From Treponema sp. UBA4377 (lineage in GTDB: Bacteria; Spirochaetota; Spirochaetia; Treponematales; Treponemataceae): a DNA stretch of 28,492 nucleotides. Where the stretch lies: contig DGRX01000023.1 of the NCBI GenBank assembly GCA_002391235.1, positions 4,881 through 33,372 of the forward strand. Direction: 5' to 3'. Shown in pieces: positions 5,707 through 12,446 of this stretch. How positions within the stretch are numbered: the first letter of the stretch is position 1; every line of letters begins with the position of its first letter. The notes under the pieces are model-generated. The model did no database searches and was not told the DNA's origin. It saw nothing but the letters and a program-made list of their open reading frames with translations. The position numbers were made by a program, and so were the translations under genes.

Positions 5707-7899
5707 TTACGCCCGCCCTGCTTTTGGCAAGCCCATGCCGTCCGGGCGGTTGGCGTTTTGCGGCTGGTCTTCCAATTGGCGCGCGGCTGCTGGCGCTTTC
5801 AAAAAGGGCTTCATCGCCCGCGCCCCGAACATCACCGTGGAGGCGTTGTGCAAAAGGGCGGCCAAAGAAGGCGTTATCGCGCCGAACAAGCTTAGGAACA
5901 TCAGCGCGGTGTTCACGCCGATTATGTCGCGGTTGTTCAAGTCGATTCGTTCCATCAGCGTGCTTCCCAAGCCGCGTACTTTTAAAAGGCCTTCCAAGCC
6001 GCCGCCTTCAGGAAGCGATATGTCAGACGTTTCGCCCGCGATGTCGGCGGCGTTTCCCATCGCGATTCCAACGTCGGCCGCGCTAAGGGCGGGCGCGTCG
6101 TTGATTCCGTCGCCGACCATCACGACTTTGCGGCCGGCCTTCTTTTCCTTTTCGATGAACGAAACCTTGTCTTCGGGGAGCGCCCTCGAAAGGTATTGGT
6201 CAACGCCGGCGGCGGCCGCAGCGTTCTTGGCCGCGCCCTCGTCGTCGCCGGTAATCATCGCGCATTTTGTTATGCCCGACTTTCGCAGCGCTTGGATAAC
6301 GCGGGCGGCGTTTTGGCGCAAGGGATCGTTTATGGCAAAGGCGGCTATCAGGCGCTTTTCTTCGGCAAGGTACAAAAGCGACTCGCCGTTTTCAAGCGCG
6401 GACTTTTGAATTTTTTCTAGGCCGGCGTCCGCCTGGCATTTTTCGTCGTCAAAAATAAAATGCCGGCTTCCAATCAAAAGGCGCTTCCCGTCAAGGCTTG
6501 TGGCGATTCCGTGGGCAACGATGTATTCAACTTTCGCGTGCTCTTCCGGGTGAAGAAGGCCGCGCTCCTTTGCGGCTTGGACAATTGCCGCCGCGATTGG
6601 ATGGGCAAAGTGCTCCTCTAGGCAGGCTGCAAGCGCCAAAAGCTCGTCGTCCGTTTTTTTGCAAAAGGAATGGATTTTAGAAAGGCGCGGCGAGGCGCAG
6701 GTCAGCGTTCCTGTTTTGTCAAAGACAAGCGTGTCGGCCTTTGACGCTTCCTCCAAAAATTTTCCGCCCTTTACGATGATTCCGTTTTCGGCGGCCTCTT
6801 TCATCGCGCTCAAGACGGCGATCGGAGCGGAAAGCTTCATCGCGCATGAATAGTCAACCATAAGGGTAGCCATCACTTTACGGACGCTTCCGGTAAAAAG
6901 GAATGTCGCGGCCGAAAGAATAAAGTTGCACTTTACAAGCTGGTTTGCCAAGTTTTCGGAACGGACTTGCGAAGACACTTTTAGCCGCTCCGAAGAATCT
7001 ATCATCGAAAGAATTCCCTGGACTTTTGTTTGGCTTCCGACCGCGCGCGTCTCGACAAAAATCTCGCCTTCCTGCACAAGCGTTCCGGCAAAGACAGAAG
7101 AGCCTTGCCACTTTTCAACCGCGAGCGGCTCTCCGGTTATCGCCGCTTGGTTCACAAGGGCCTCGCCGCTTGCGACGGTTCCGTCAACAGGAATCACGCC
7201 GCCGCTTCTAACAGCGACCAAGTCGCCTTTTTTTACAAGGCTTATCGGAACAGTTTTTTCGACGCGCTTTTTGTCCGCTCCGATTTCCACAAGCTGGACT
7301 TTGTCGTTCTTTGAAAGCAAGCGGTCGGCCAAGTCGCCGTATGATTTTTTCTTGGTGAACTCTTCTATCGCGTCGCCAACGTTCAGCAAAAAATTTATGT
7401 TGGAAGCGGTTCCGGCGTCGCCCGCCAAAAGGGAGGCGAGAATCGCGGCGGAATCCAAGACTTCGGAATGAAAGACCTGCCCCGCCGCCACGCGCAAAAG
7501 GCCGCGCGCGATTCTTGGACAAAGCGAAACGACGCGCAAAAGCAAGCGAACGTAAAAAGGCAAAAACGCCTTGGCGTAATGGCTTACAGTCATCGCGGCC
7601 AAGTTGAACAAAAGGCTTTCTTTTTCTTGCGGCTCTCCGACTTCGTCAAGCAGCTCTTTGTTTTGCAAGTATTTTTCGGACAGCGCCATAAAAAGCGCCT
7701 TGATGTGTTTTTCTGAAAGAATGGAAGCGTCGTAATAAATCAAAAATGAGCCGACGCAGTAATTGGCGCTGGCGCTCTTGATTCCTTCCTGCGTGGAAAG
7801 AAGCTCGGCGGCCAGCGCCGCCTGCCGCGCGGACACTTGGCCTTTGTCGTAGCCAATCCTTACGCGGCCCGGCAAAGAATGTTTGACCCAAAATTTCAT
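5707..7899 (-). CDS. P1B-type heavy-metal translocating ATPase
   Basis: 730 residues. Residues 1-75 form an HMA_2-like domain (HSLPGRVRI opening) without CxxC. The ATPase core is complete: TGEP at 255-258 (actuator), DKTGTLT at 394-400 (phosphorylated Asp), the HP dipeptide in EEHFAHP, and GDGINDAPALSAADVGIAMG (hinge). The intramembrane metal motif is DYSCAMKLSAP (349-359), that is SC rather than the CPC of Cu or Zn/Cd pumps, so Cu(I) is unlikely; Fe(II), Mn(II) or another divalent ion is possible. Membrane segments flank residues 105-170 and 320-360. It lies between a DUF6110-like gene and an HMA-like gene. The operon promoter carries the same operator as the DUF3793-flavodoxin operon, which ties it to metal control. 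Direction of transport is not settled. Confidence 0.9.
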   Translation of the reverse strand: MKFWVKHSLPGRVRIGYDKGQVSARQAALAAELLSTQEGIKSASANYCVGSFLIYYDASILSEKHIKALFMALSEKYLQNKELLDEVGEPQEKESLLFNLAAMTVSHYAKAFLPFYVRLLLRVVSLCPRIARGLLRVAAGQVFHSEVLDSAAILASLLAGDAGTASNINFLLNVGDAIEEFTKKKSYGDLADRLLSKNDKVQLVEIGADKKRVEKTVPISLVKKGDLVAVRSGGVIPVDGTVASGEALVNQAAITGEPLAVEKWQGSSVFAGTLVQEGEIFVETRAVGSQTKVQGILSMIDSSERLKVSSQVRSENLANQLVKCNFILSAATFLFTGSVRKVMATLMVDYSCAMKLSAPIAVLSAMKEAAENGIIVKGGKFLEEASKADTLVFDKTGTLTCASPRLSKIHSFCKKTDDELLALAACLEEHFAHPIAAAIVQAAKERGLLHPEEHAKVEYIVAHGIATSLDGKRLLIGSRHFIFDDEKCQADAGLEKIQKSALENGESLLYLAEEKRLIAAFAINDPLRQNAARVIQALRKSGITKCAMITGDDEGAAKNAAAAAGVDQYLSRALPEDKVSFIEKEKKAGRKVVMVGDGINDAPALSAADVGIAMGNAADIAGETSDISLPEGGGLEGLLKVRGLGSTLMERIDLNNRDIIGVNTALMFLSLFGAITPSLAALLHNASTVMFGARAMKPFLKAPAAARQLEDQPQNANRPDGMGLPKAGRA

Positions 7900-7926
7900 G
7901 GCGAATTTTTGGCTGGTCCGTCCGGC

Positions 7927-8130
7927 TTACGCCTTGACGGAACTTTCGGCCTTTAGGTCCTCAACGTCTTCTTTGAGCGTCTCAAAATATTCTTTTGCGT
8001 CTTCCTTTAATTGGGCGCCGCAAGCCAAGGCCTTGGCCGCTCCTTTTTTAAATGTGTCAGTCTGAACAAAGGCCGCCGCGACCGCTCCGGCCGCGACTCC
8101 CCACAAAAATTTTTTCCATCCGTCTGTCAT
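7927..8130 (-). CDS. DUF6110-like small membrane protein
   Basis: 67 residues from the ATG at 8130, which has GGAGG 5 nt upstream; longer starts lie in the promoter and operator. It has one glycine- and alanine-rich membrane segment (KKFLWGVAAGAVAAAFV), then a TDTFKKGAAKALACGAQLKEDAKEYFETLKEDVEDLK helix. This matches the small DUF6110/YtxH-like proteins found next to P1B ATPases with HMA_2 domains in anaerobes. It is the first gene of the ATPase operon. Its function is unknown; a membrane partner of the ATPase is the simplest guess. Confidence 0.65.
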   Translation of the reverse strand: MTDGWKKFLWGVAAGAVAAAFVQTDTFKKGAAKALACGAQLKEDAKEYFETLKEDVEDLKAESSVKA

Positions 8131-8146
8131 TGTTTCCTCCATGTCC

Positions 8147-8179
8147 GCTAATATTAGCATAGACTAATTTAAATGTCAA
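8147..8179 (-). promoter_or_regulatory. Metal-type promoter and operator of the ATPase operon
   Basis: Minus strand: TTGACA (8179-8174), a 17-nt spacer, TAATAT (8156-8151) with extended TGC. The operator TTAGCATAGACTAA (plus 8154-8167) covers the spacer and -10 box. It overlaps the perfect palindrome GCTAATATTAGC (8147-8158). The arrangement predicts repression by blocking RNA polymerase. Confidence 0.7.
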
Positions 8180-8195
8180 TCAGATAACGGGAATT

Positions 8196-8618
8196 TTACG
8201 CGGATAACATAGAGGCGGCCCAAGCCTTGCACTTTTGAACGTCGTCGGCTTCGGGCGTAAGGTGGACCATAAGGGGTTCGCCCAAAAGGACGGCACCCTG
8301 GCTCTTGATTCTGTCCGCCCAGTCGCGGAGCCACTTGCCGTCGCCCCAATCGTAGGAGCCGAAGATTCCGATTTTCTTTCCAGAAATCGAGCCTTCAATC
8401 GCGGCAAAGAATTCCTCAACGCTGTCTTCCAAAACCTCGTCGCCCATCGCGGGGCTTCCCAAAAGCAAAACGTCGCAAGACAATGCGGCGGCCTGGTCCG
8501 CTCCGTCGGCGGTCGAGCAAAGGACGTCCGCTCCCTTTTCCTTAAGCGAATCGCAAATGGCGTTGGCCATCGCTTCCGTGTTTCCTGTCGTGCTTGCGTA
8601 AATCACAGCAACTTTCAT
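8196..8618 (-). CDS. Flavodoxin
   Basis: 140 residues from the ATG at 8618 (GGAGG 7 nt upstream; the TTG at 8630 is rejected). The N-terminus MKVAVIYASTTGNTEAMA is the flavodoxin FMN-phosphate loop. SPAMGDEVLEDSVEEFF and FGSYDWGDGKWLRDW supply the two isoalloxazine-binding loops. The length fits a short-chain flavodoxin. Role: a soluble FMN electron carrier that commonly replaces ferredoxin when iron is short. It follows the DUF3793 gene by 18 nt, behind a promoter with the metal-type operator, which suggests induction under metal limitation (inferred). Confidence 0.93.
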   Translation of the reverse strand: MKVAVIYASTTGNTEAMANAICDSLKEKGADVLCSTADGADQAAALSCDVLLLGSPAMGDEVLEDSVEEFFAAIEGSISGKKIGIFGSYDWGDGKWLRDWADRIKSQGAVLLGEPLMVHLTPEADDVQKCKAWAASMLSA

Positions 8619-8636
8619 ATATGCCTCCAAATATTT

Positions 8637-9266
8637 TTAAGCCGCCTTGACGGCCTTTTTGCCATAACAAATTATTTCTTTAATCGAAAAGCCCCGCTCA
8701 AAAAGGCGCAGGCAGCGCTCCGAACATTCCTTGTAAAGAAGCGAAAGCTTTTTGGCGCTCTCAACGTCGCGGTAGACTTTCCAAGAGCCGCAGTGGGCGA
8801 AGCCCCTTCCGCCGCGCCTTTCAAAGTCAATCACGTCCAAAAGCGGGTAGCCCAAAAGAAGCCCCACCTCGTGCGGAAAGCTTGAGCCGCTTTTTATTTT
8901 GGAGCAAACTTTTTTTACAAAGTCTTGAACGGATATCGCGCCGCAAGGGCCGCAGTTTGAGTAGCCTTTTTGTAAAAGATATTTTTTTGCGCTTGGGTTT
9001 GACAAGATTTTTTGAACCCAATCCGCGTCGTAAAAAATCGCGACAATCCTTTGCCGCCTTCCTTGGACAAAGGCGCTTTGGATTCCAAAAGATTCCAGCG
9101 CCGCCGCGCAGTCGCAAAAGTCGCGCTCGCAAAAATCGCTTTGCCTTACGGAAAACAAATTTCCCGCCTTGATTCCGCACAATGCCGGCGCCGCGCACCT
9201 TATCAAAGTTTTTGCAAAAACATAGCCCTCGGCACCCTCTTGGTTAGCATTAACTAACTTTTTCAT
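8637..9266 (-). CDS. DUF3793 family protein
   Basis: 209 residues. The motif SFPHEVGLLLGYPLLDVIDF (about 137-157), then GGRGFAHCGSWKVYRD and a helix ending in RCLRLFERGFSIKEII, is the DUF3793 signature. It is cysteine-rich (about 11 Cys, including CERDFCDC and CGPCG), so metal or Fe-S binding is plausible but unproven. From memory, the family sits beside feoAB and flavodoxin genes in Clostridia and fusobacteria; here it heads an operon with flavodoxin. There is no Shine-Dalgarno: the -10 ends 6 nt before the ATG, so the mRNA is probably leaderless. A second operator copy lies inside codons 4-8. Confidence 0.85.
   Translation of the reverse strand: MKKLVNANQEGAEGYVFAKTLIRCAAPALCGIKAGNLFSVRQSDFCERDFCDCAAALESFGIQSAFVQGRRQRIVAIFYDADWVQKILSNPSAKKYLLQKGYSNCGPCGAISVQDFVKKVCSKIKSGSSFPHEVGLLLGYPLLDVIDFERRGGRGFAHCGSWKVYRDVESAKKLSLLYKECSERCLRLFERGFSIKEIICYGKKAVKAA
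9244..9257. promoter_or_regulatory. Second operator copy inside the DUF3793 gene
   Basis: TTAGCATTAACTAA, the third window occurrence of TTAGCAT-N3-CTAA. It lies within codons 4-8 of the gene and 18 nt from the promoter-overlapping copy, so the two could bind protein cooperatively. Confidence 0.55.
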
Positions 9267-9272
9267 GCCGTT

Positions 9273-9301
9273 AAATTAGCATATGCTAACAATTTTGTCA
9301 A
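9273..9301 (-). promoter_or_regulatory. Metal-type promoter and operator of the DUF3793-flavodoxin operon
   Basis: Minus strand: TTGACA (9301-9296), a 17-nt spacer, TAATTT (9278-9273) with extended TGC. The perfect palindrome TTAGCATATGCTAA (9276-9289) overlaps the -10 box exactly as at 8154-8167. The TTAG...CTAA outline recalls DtxR/IdeR-family boxes; the regulator is not in the window. Confidence 0.7.
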
Positions 9302-9310
9302 GAGGAGGCA

Positions 9311-9363
9311 GCGTCCTCAAGGACGCGGTGAAACCGCTCGATTGCCAGCCCGCGTGAGCGGGC
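9311..9363. repeat. Cluster of three short hairpins
   Basis: GCGTCC-TCAA-GGACGC (9311-9326), GCGG-TGAAA-CCGC (9325-9337) and GCCCGC-GTGA-GCGGGC (9348-9363) lie between the ZIP gene's stop and the DUF3793 promoter. There is no T-run, so none is a standard terminator. A related hairpin (GAGTTGC-GCAA-GCAACTC) follows icd at 19544-19561. Confidence 0.6.
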
Positions 9364-9446
9364 AGTTGAATAAACTTCCAAAAGCAAAACGGAGCGATAG
9401 CGACGTAAACAACGATTAAGGATTTGCGTTCAAAGGAACGAGCGGC

Positions 9447-10226
9447 CTACGCTAGCGCCACGTCCAGGACCATCATCAGAGCGAAGCCCGCGGCGAATGT
9501 TATCGCGCAAATGTCGGTCTTTTCGTCGCGGACGGCTTGAGGAACAAGTTCCTCGATGACAACGTAAACCATCGCGCCCGCCGCGAAAGAAAGCATGTAG
9601 GGCAACAAGGGAAGCAAGAGCGCCGTGAGCAAAATCGTAAGGGCGGCGGCGATTGGCTCAACCGCGCCCGAAAGGGTTCCGAACAAAAAGGCTTTTCCCC
9701 TGCCCTTCCCTTCGCTTAAAAGCGGCATCGAAACAATCGCGCCTTCGGGAAAATTTTGGATTGCGATTCCAAGCGCCAGGGCAAAAGAGTCCGCAGCGCT
9801 TATCGCCGCCCCTCCGCTCAAAAAGCTTGCCAATGCCACGCCGACGGCCATGCCTTCAGGAATGTTGTGCAAGGTGACCGCAAAGAAAAGCATCGTCGTG
9901 CGGCTTATCGACGCGGCGGGGCCTTCGGGCTTTTGCGCCATCGCGTGCAAGTGCGGAGTGATTTTGTCAAGCAAAAACAAAAAGGCGATTCCCGCCGCGA
10001 ACCCCGCCAAGGCGGGCGCGAAGGCAAGGCGGCCCAAAGAAGCCGACATGTCCATCGCCGGAATCAAAAGCGACCAAACGCTGGCCGCCACCATGACGCC
10101 CGCGGCAAAGCCCAAAAGGCCCCGTTCAAGGCTGTCGTTCATCTTGCCTTTTAAAAAGAAAACCGTCGCGGCCCCTAGCGTCGTTCCCAAAAACGGCAGG
10201 GCCAGGCCAAAGAAAAGCGCGCTCAT
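9447..10226 (-). CDS. ZIP-family metal transporter (ZupT/GufA type)
   Basis: 259 residues with about eight hydrophobic segments. The two metal-site helices are clear: HNIPEGMAVGVAL (about 121-133) and QNFPEGAIVSMPL (about 157-169). Between helices 3 and 4 is a His-bearing loop (KITPHLHAM). Role: uptake or facilitated movement of Zn(II), Fe(II) or Mn(II) across the inner membrane. It is transcribed alone from its own promoter, with TATAAT ending 6 nt before the ATG (leaderless). No TTAGCAT-type operator is seen at this promoter, so it may not share the control of its neighbours. Confidence 0.9.
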   Translation of the reverse strand: MSALFFGLALPFLGTTLGAATVFFLKGKMNDSLERGLLGFAAGVMVAASVWSLLIPAMDMSASLGRLAFAPALAGFAAGIAFLFLLDKITPHLHAMAQKPEGPAASISRTTMLFFAVTLHNIPEGMAVGVALASFLSGGAAISAADSFALALGIAIQNFPEGAIVSMPLLSEGKGRGKAFLFGTLSGAVEPIAAALTILLTALLLPLLPYMLSFAAGAMVYVVIEELVPQAVRDEKTDICAITFAAGFALMMVLDVALA

Positions 10227-10232
10227 AAGCGC

Positions 10233-10262
10233 ATTATAGCGCTGTTCTTTGGCTTTTGCCAG
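10233..10262 (-). promoter_or_regulatory. Promoter of the ZIP transporter gene
   Basis: Minus strand: CTGGCA (10262-10257), an 18-nt spacer, TATAAT (10238-10233), then 6 nt to the ATG. The -10 is consensus and the -35 matches at 4 of 6. A leaderless start is predicted. Confidence 0.6.
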
Positions 10263-10289
10263 CGTTTTTCATTGAATGCGCAAAACCTG

Positions 10290-10318
10290 TTGCGCTAATT
10301 TTAAATTTTTGCTATAGT
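10290..10318 (+). promoter_or_regulatory. Promoter of the small acidic protein gene
   Basis: TTGCGC (10290-10295), a 17-nt spacer ending TGC, and TATAGT (10313-10318). The start codon at 10359 follows after about 33 nt of leader with a clear ribosome-binding site, so this gene is not leaderless. Confidence 0.6.
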
Positions 10319-10358
10319 TAATGGCTGAAAATACCGAAAGTAAAGGTGGAGAGGAAAA

Positions 10359-10541
10359 ATGGAGAGAAAAAACATGGAAACAAAAAACGTTCTTGTCTCT
10401 ATGGACAACGATTATTTTGCCGGCTGCATGGACGAGCTTGAAGACTCGCTGGACGAAGGCTGGTCTGTTGTCGACCGCGAGTACGATGAATGCACAAACA
10501 CTTCGTTTTTGACGCTTGAGCGCGAATTGGTTTGCGCCTAG
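10359..10541 (+). CDS. Small acidic protein, DUF4177-like
   Basis: 60 residues (55 if the ATG at 10374 is used; both have GGAGAG-type sites). It is supported as a real gene by a good promoter at 10290-10318, a ribosome-binding site (GGAGAGG) and an intrinsic terminator directly after it. The sequence is rich in Asp and Glu. The pattern MDELEDSLDEGWSVVDREY, then TSFLTLEREL, resembles the GW-containing core and final strand of DUF4177-type small proteins. That resemblance is by eye only. Function unknown. It lies alone between the divergent ZIP gene and the convergent lipoprotein operon. Confidence 0.65.
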   Translation: MERKNMETKNVLVSMDNDYFAGCMDELEDSLDEGWSVVDREYDECTNTSFLTLERELVCA

Positions 10542-10570
10542 TCCGAGCGCCATTGCTCATGTAAAAAAAA

Positions 10571-10596
10571 GGCTGTCCGATTGGACAGCCTTTTTT
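10571..10596. terminator. Bidirectional intrinsic terminator
   Basis: GGCTGTCC-GATT-GGACAGCC followed by TTTTTT on the plus strand, preceded by AAAAAAAA, which gives a T-run on the minus strand too. It ends both the small-protein gene (plus) and the convergent lipoprotein operon (minus). Confidence 0.9.
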
Positions 10597-10598
10597 GT

Positions 10599-12443
10599 TT
10601 ACGGCGTAGTTGTAAACTTGCCTTTGTATGTATCCGCGATTTTCACCGCGCCGGCCTTTGTCGGGTGCGGGTCAAACCAAATAGGAATCGTTTGGCCAAA
10701 GGTGCTCACCAAGGCGTCAAGGTTGAATTTTTCCGGGTCGGCGTGAATCAACTTTTTGTGCGTGTCTCGAAGCACGGTGTTAATTACAGACGCGACATCG
10801 ACATATTCCACATAAGGATTCGCGGCGGCTTTGTCAGAAATGTAATCATTCAACTGTCCCAAAAACCCTTCGGCTATGCCGTTTATCGCCACAATCTTTT
10901 TTGTCGTCGCTTCATACAAAGGCGTGTATTGAGAATCTGGAATTGGCGGATTTCCTGTAAAATAATGGTATGGGCTGTAAACGGACATTACGTAAACAGT
11001 CGCGCCGTTATCGGCCAAGGTTCCAAGAATCGTGTCAAAATTTGCCTTGAACTTTTCCAAGTCGGACTTGAAGGTATCTCTAAACCAGTTCAAGTCCTTC
11101 ATAAAAATGTTGATGCCCGTGGCGCGTTGCAAGATGTCGTTGGCTCCGATGCAAAGGGTTATGTAATCCGCTTGCCTCACAGCCTCCAAAATCTCGCCTT
11201 TTTTTGTGGCAATCTCGGCGTCGCTGTAATTTGGGCCAAGTTTTGCAAGCAAGTCCTTTGTTTGGTCTCCGGTCCTTGCGTAGCTTTGAAGCGTTATGTT
11301 GGTAGCCTCAGAGAGATTTCCCTTTAGGACGGCGGGATAAGAAAATTCATTGACATAATTAGGATCGGCGACGCCGCCCTTTCGCCGGTTCATGTATTTT
11401 TCATAGGCGGCTATCATGTCCTGCTCCGCCATGTCCTCGTCCTTTGCCTTTCCGCCCATGGGCTTTGGAGCGTAGCCCGCCGCGATGCTGTCGCCAAGAG
11501 CCAGCATGTAGTATTTGGCCACGATTACAGTGGCGGCCGCGGTTTTAGTCTCGCCGGACGAGGTCGTCAATGTCGCGGTAAGCGTTCCTTCTCCCTGCGC
11601 TCCCGGCTTATAGTACAGCTTGTTTTTTAAGCCGCTAGCGTTGGCCACGGTAAAGAGGTTCGTATTCGAAGACGTCCACGAAACCTCTCCGTCAACGCCC
11701 ACAAGCTTGGCCTCAACCTCGTCGCAAACGTCTTTGTTGCAAAGATAAATATATTTTTCGCTTAAGAAAAAACCCTTTACGGTTACGTCAAAGCGGCCCG
11801 TCACAGGAAGGCTTCCGCCAACGCCTGAGTCTTCGTCGCTTGCGGTTGCGGTAATCACAGCCTCGCCAGGCGCGACAGCCGTTACGTTTCCGTTTTGGTC
11901 AACGGTTGCGACGCTATCGTCCGACGAAGCCCAAGTAATTGTCGATATCGAGTCAGGCGGATTTGTCTTTGCCGTAAGCCTGATTTTCTTTCCGGGGTCA
12001 ATCGGCTCGGAGTTGCCCGATATTTCCACCGACGCGGCCTTTGCCGAAACCTTGATTGTGATGGTTTTCTTTACGTAGCCGGATTGGGCGTAAATTGTAA
12101 ACGCGCCCTGCCTTTTTGGCTTAAACTTTACAAGCCACGAGCCCTCGATTTCCTCCGGATCCTCCACAAAAGAAACCACGTCGGTTTCGGCCCATACTTT
12201 TACCTGGGCGGTCGCCGGCGAAAAGCTTGCGTTTACGGCGGCCAAGGGTTCGGCAACGCTCACATCCGCGTCCGCAAAGAGCTCCAAGCCGGCCGCGACA
12301 TCGGCCGAATTGGGGTTCAACACTCTTTGCTGGAAGTTGTTTATAGATTGGGACGGACTGTTCGCTCCAGAGTCGCATCCAGCGAGCGCAATTCCGCCCA
12401 AAACAAAAGCGGCGGCAAACAGAGCTGAAAATAATCTTTTCAT
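10599..12443 (-). CDS. Lipoprotein with bacterial Ig-like domain and SGNH/GDSL hydrolase
   Basis: 614 residues. Signal peptide with lipobox LAGC (Cys23). About 136-222 is a BIG_2-type Ig-like domain (ITWASSDDSVATVDQNGNVTAVAPGEAVITAT), with a second, weaker Ig-like unit at about 225-310 (VSWTSSNTNLFTV). The rest is an SGNH hydrolase: GDSIAAGY (317-324, nucleophile Ser319), a Gly in SYARTGDQT (about 392), GAND (433-436) and DPHPTKAG (591-598, Asp591 and His593). All four blocks are present, so it should be an active esterase or lipase on the cell surface; the substrate is unknown. It starts 4 nt after the 1503-residue lipoprotein gene (GGAG at the junction), so the two are cotranscribed. It ends at a bidirectional terminator. 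Confidence 0.9.
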   Translation of the reverse strand: MKRLFSALFAAAFVLGGIALAGCDSGANSPSQSINNFQQRVLNPNSADVAAGLELFADADVSVAEPLAAVNASFSPATAQVKVWAETDVVSFVEDPEEIEGSWLVKFKPKRQGAFTIYAQSGYVKKTITIKVSAKAASVEISGNSEPIDPGKKIRLTAKTNPPDSISTITWASSDDSVATVDQNGNVTAVAPGEAVITATASDEDSGVGGSLPVTGRFDVTVKGFFLSEKYIYLCNKDVCDEVEAKLVGVDGEVSWTSSNTNLFTVANASGLKNKLYYKPGAQGEGTLTATLTTSSGETKTAAATVIVAKYYMLALGDSIAAGYAPKPMGGKAKDEDMAEQDMIAAYEKYMNRRKGGVADPNYVNEFSYPAVLKGNLSEATNITLQSYARTGDQTKDLLAKLGPNYSDAEIATKKGEILEAVRQADYITLCIGANDILQRATGINIFMKDLNWFRDTFKSDLEKFKANFDTILGTLADNGATVYVMSVYSPYHYFTGNPPIPDSQYTPLYEATTKKIVAINGIAEGFLGQLNDYISDKAAANPYVEYVDVASVINTVLRDTHKKLIHADPEKFNLDALVSTFGQTIPIWFDPHPTKAGAVKIADTYKGKFTTTP

Positions 12444-12446
12444 GCC

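Noticed and set aside
5483..6409. 308-codon plus-strand frame opposite the ATPase
   Set aside because: Arg/Ala/Ser-rich translation typical of the antisense of GC-rich coding sequence; the ATPase motifs settle the strand.
9311..9363. Rho-independent terminator of the ZIP gene
   Set aside because: The hairpins are good but none is followed by a T-run on the minus strand.
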